Of a stretch of 64,000 nucleotides of DNA, positions 63,404 to 64,000 are shown in pieces. Within the stretch, counting starts at the first letter, position 1. Each line of letters opens with the position of its first letter. The DNA comes from LMUY01 sp964247705 (GTDB taxonomy: Bacteria; Pseudomonadota; Alphaproteobacteria; Acetobacterales; Acetobacteraceae). The position numbers were made by a program, and so were the translations under genes. The notes beneath the pieces are model-generated. The model was not told the DNA's origin, did no database searches, and saw only the letters and a list, made by a program, of their open reading frames with translations. The DNA is taken from the NCBI GenBank assembly GCA_964247705.1, contig CAXTVQ010000012.1, positions 12,263-76,262 on the forward strand. Reading direction: 5' to 3'.

Positions 63404-64000
63404 GTGATGAGGATCGTCACCGCGCGAAAATGGCGGCGCGCAAGGCGGTGCAGGATGCCGAGGTCGCGGGTAAGACCGTCAGCGAAAAAGGCCTGCTGAT
63501 CGTCCATACCGGACCCGGCAAGGGCAAGACCACGGCGGCGTTCGGGCTTGCACTCCGCATGTTGGGGCGGGGCCGGCCGGTGGGCGTCGTGCAGTTCATC
63601 AAGGGCGCCTGGACGACCGGGGAGCGCACCGCGTTCGAGCGGTTCGGCGACATGGTGGAGTGGCACACCATGGGCGAGGGCTTCACGTGGGAGACGCAGG
63701 ACCGCGCGCGGGACGTAGCGGCGGCAGAACGCGCCTGGGCGCAGGCGGTGGCGATGATGGCGCGGCCTGGCCTTGGACTGCTGGTGCTGGACGAACTGAA
63801 CATCGCGTTGCGCTACGGCTATTTGGCGGAGGATGCCGTGCTTGCTGGGCTAGCAGCGCGACCGGCGGCGCTGCACGTGGTGGTGACGGGGCGCAACGCC
63901 CGCCCGGCGCTGATCGAGGCGGCGGACCTCGTCACGGAGATGGGCGCGGTGAAGCACCATTTCGCGGCGGGGGTGAAGGCGCAGGAGGGCATCGAGTTCT
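63400..64000 (+). CDS. cobO: Cob(I)yrinic acid a,c-diamide adenosyltransferase, 3' cut
   Basis: The first 200 residues are in the window; the frame is open to the right edge. It starts MSDEDRHRAKMAARKA, then has the P-loop VHTGPGKGKTTAAFGLALR and VLDELNIALRYGYL, as in CobO/BtuR. It transfers the adenosyl group of ATP to Co(I) corrinoid, making the upper ligand of adenosylcobalamin. Only the last few residues should be missing. Confidence 0.94.
   Translation, partial: MSDEDRHRAKMAARKAVQDAEVAGKTVSEKGLLIVHTGPGKGKTTAAFGLALRMLGRGRPVGVVQFIKGAWTTGERTAFERFGDMVEWHTMGEGFTWETQDRARDVAAAERAWAQAVAMMARPGLGLLVLDELNIALRYGYLAEDAVLAGLAARPAALHVVVTGRNARPALIEAADLVTEMGAVKHHFAAGVKAQEGIEF

Overview
The window is a gene-dense, high-GC stretch (no GC value was computed) of an alphaproteobacterial chromosome. 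Three gene orders point there: hemC-hemD-mitofilin-hemY beside tsaD; nrdR-ribD-ribE-ribBX-ribH-nusB-thiL; and gltX-pyrB-pyrC'-plsY-dprA-topA-rnr. The style (GTG/TTG starts, 4-base stop/start overlaps, a large cob cluster) fits Rhodospirillales/Acetobacteraceae, but the genus cannot be read from the sequence. I see no prophage, insertion sequence, CRISPR array, rRNA or tRNA.

Layout. 1-7.4 kb is mixed accessory metabolism: a cut-off epimerase, two SDR enzymes, a frameshifted metallophosphoesterase, a DUF938 methyltransferase, copC/copD copper genes, a thioesterase, an amidase and a DUF1328 membrane peptide. 7.5-13.5 kb holds a dipeptide/oligopeptide-type ABC importer (solute-binding protein on +, permeases and ATPases on -) and a fasciclin protein. 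13.5-20 kb holds a degenerate M23 protein, the hemC-hemD-mitofilin-hemY operon, tsaD and rlmJ. 20-28 kb runs on + through gpsA, murJ, nrdR, the riboflavin genes, nusB and thiL. 28-41.4 kb runs on - : gltX, pyrB, inactive pyrC', plsY, dprA, topA, rnr, an S41 protease and an NCS1 transporter. 41.4-47.9 kb has comEC, two small unknown proteins, a secreted alpha/beta hydrolase and a metallophosphatase.

47.9-64 kb is a cobalamin cluster. On - a cobalamin riboswitch leads DUF1636-cobW-cobN-cobG-cobH-cobI-cobJ, then cobL-cobE-cobM, then cobB-cobT-cobS. cobK and cbiD lie on + in the two breaks of this minus-strand series, each 14 nt from its divergent neighbour and overlapping its convergent neighbour by 13-25 nt. 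cobP and cobO diverge from the riboswitch and run off the window end. The set is that of the aerobic (late cobalt insertion) pathway, with CbiD where CobF is expected. CobF, CobA, CobQ, CobC/D and the small cobaltochelatase subunits are not in the window.

The most unusual signal is a family of GC-rich palindromic repeats (arms like CTTCTCCCTCGCCCC/TTGAGGGAGGGGGTCGGGG) that sits between genes and also inside reading frames without breaking them: in cobG, cobN, probably cobE and perhaps cobB, and directly against the plsY start codon.
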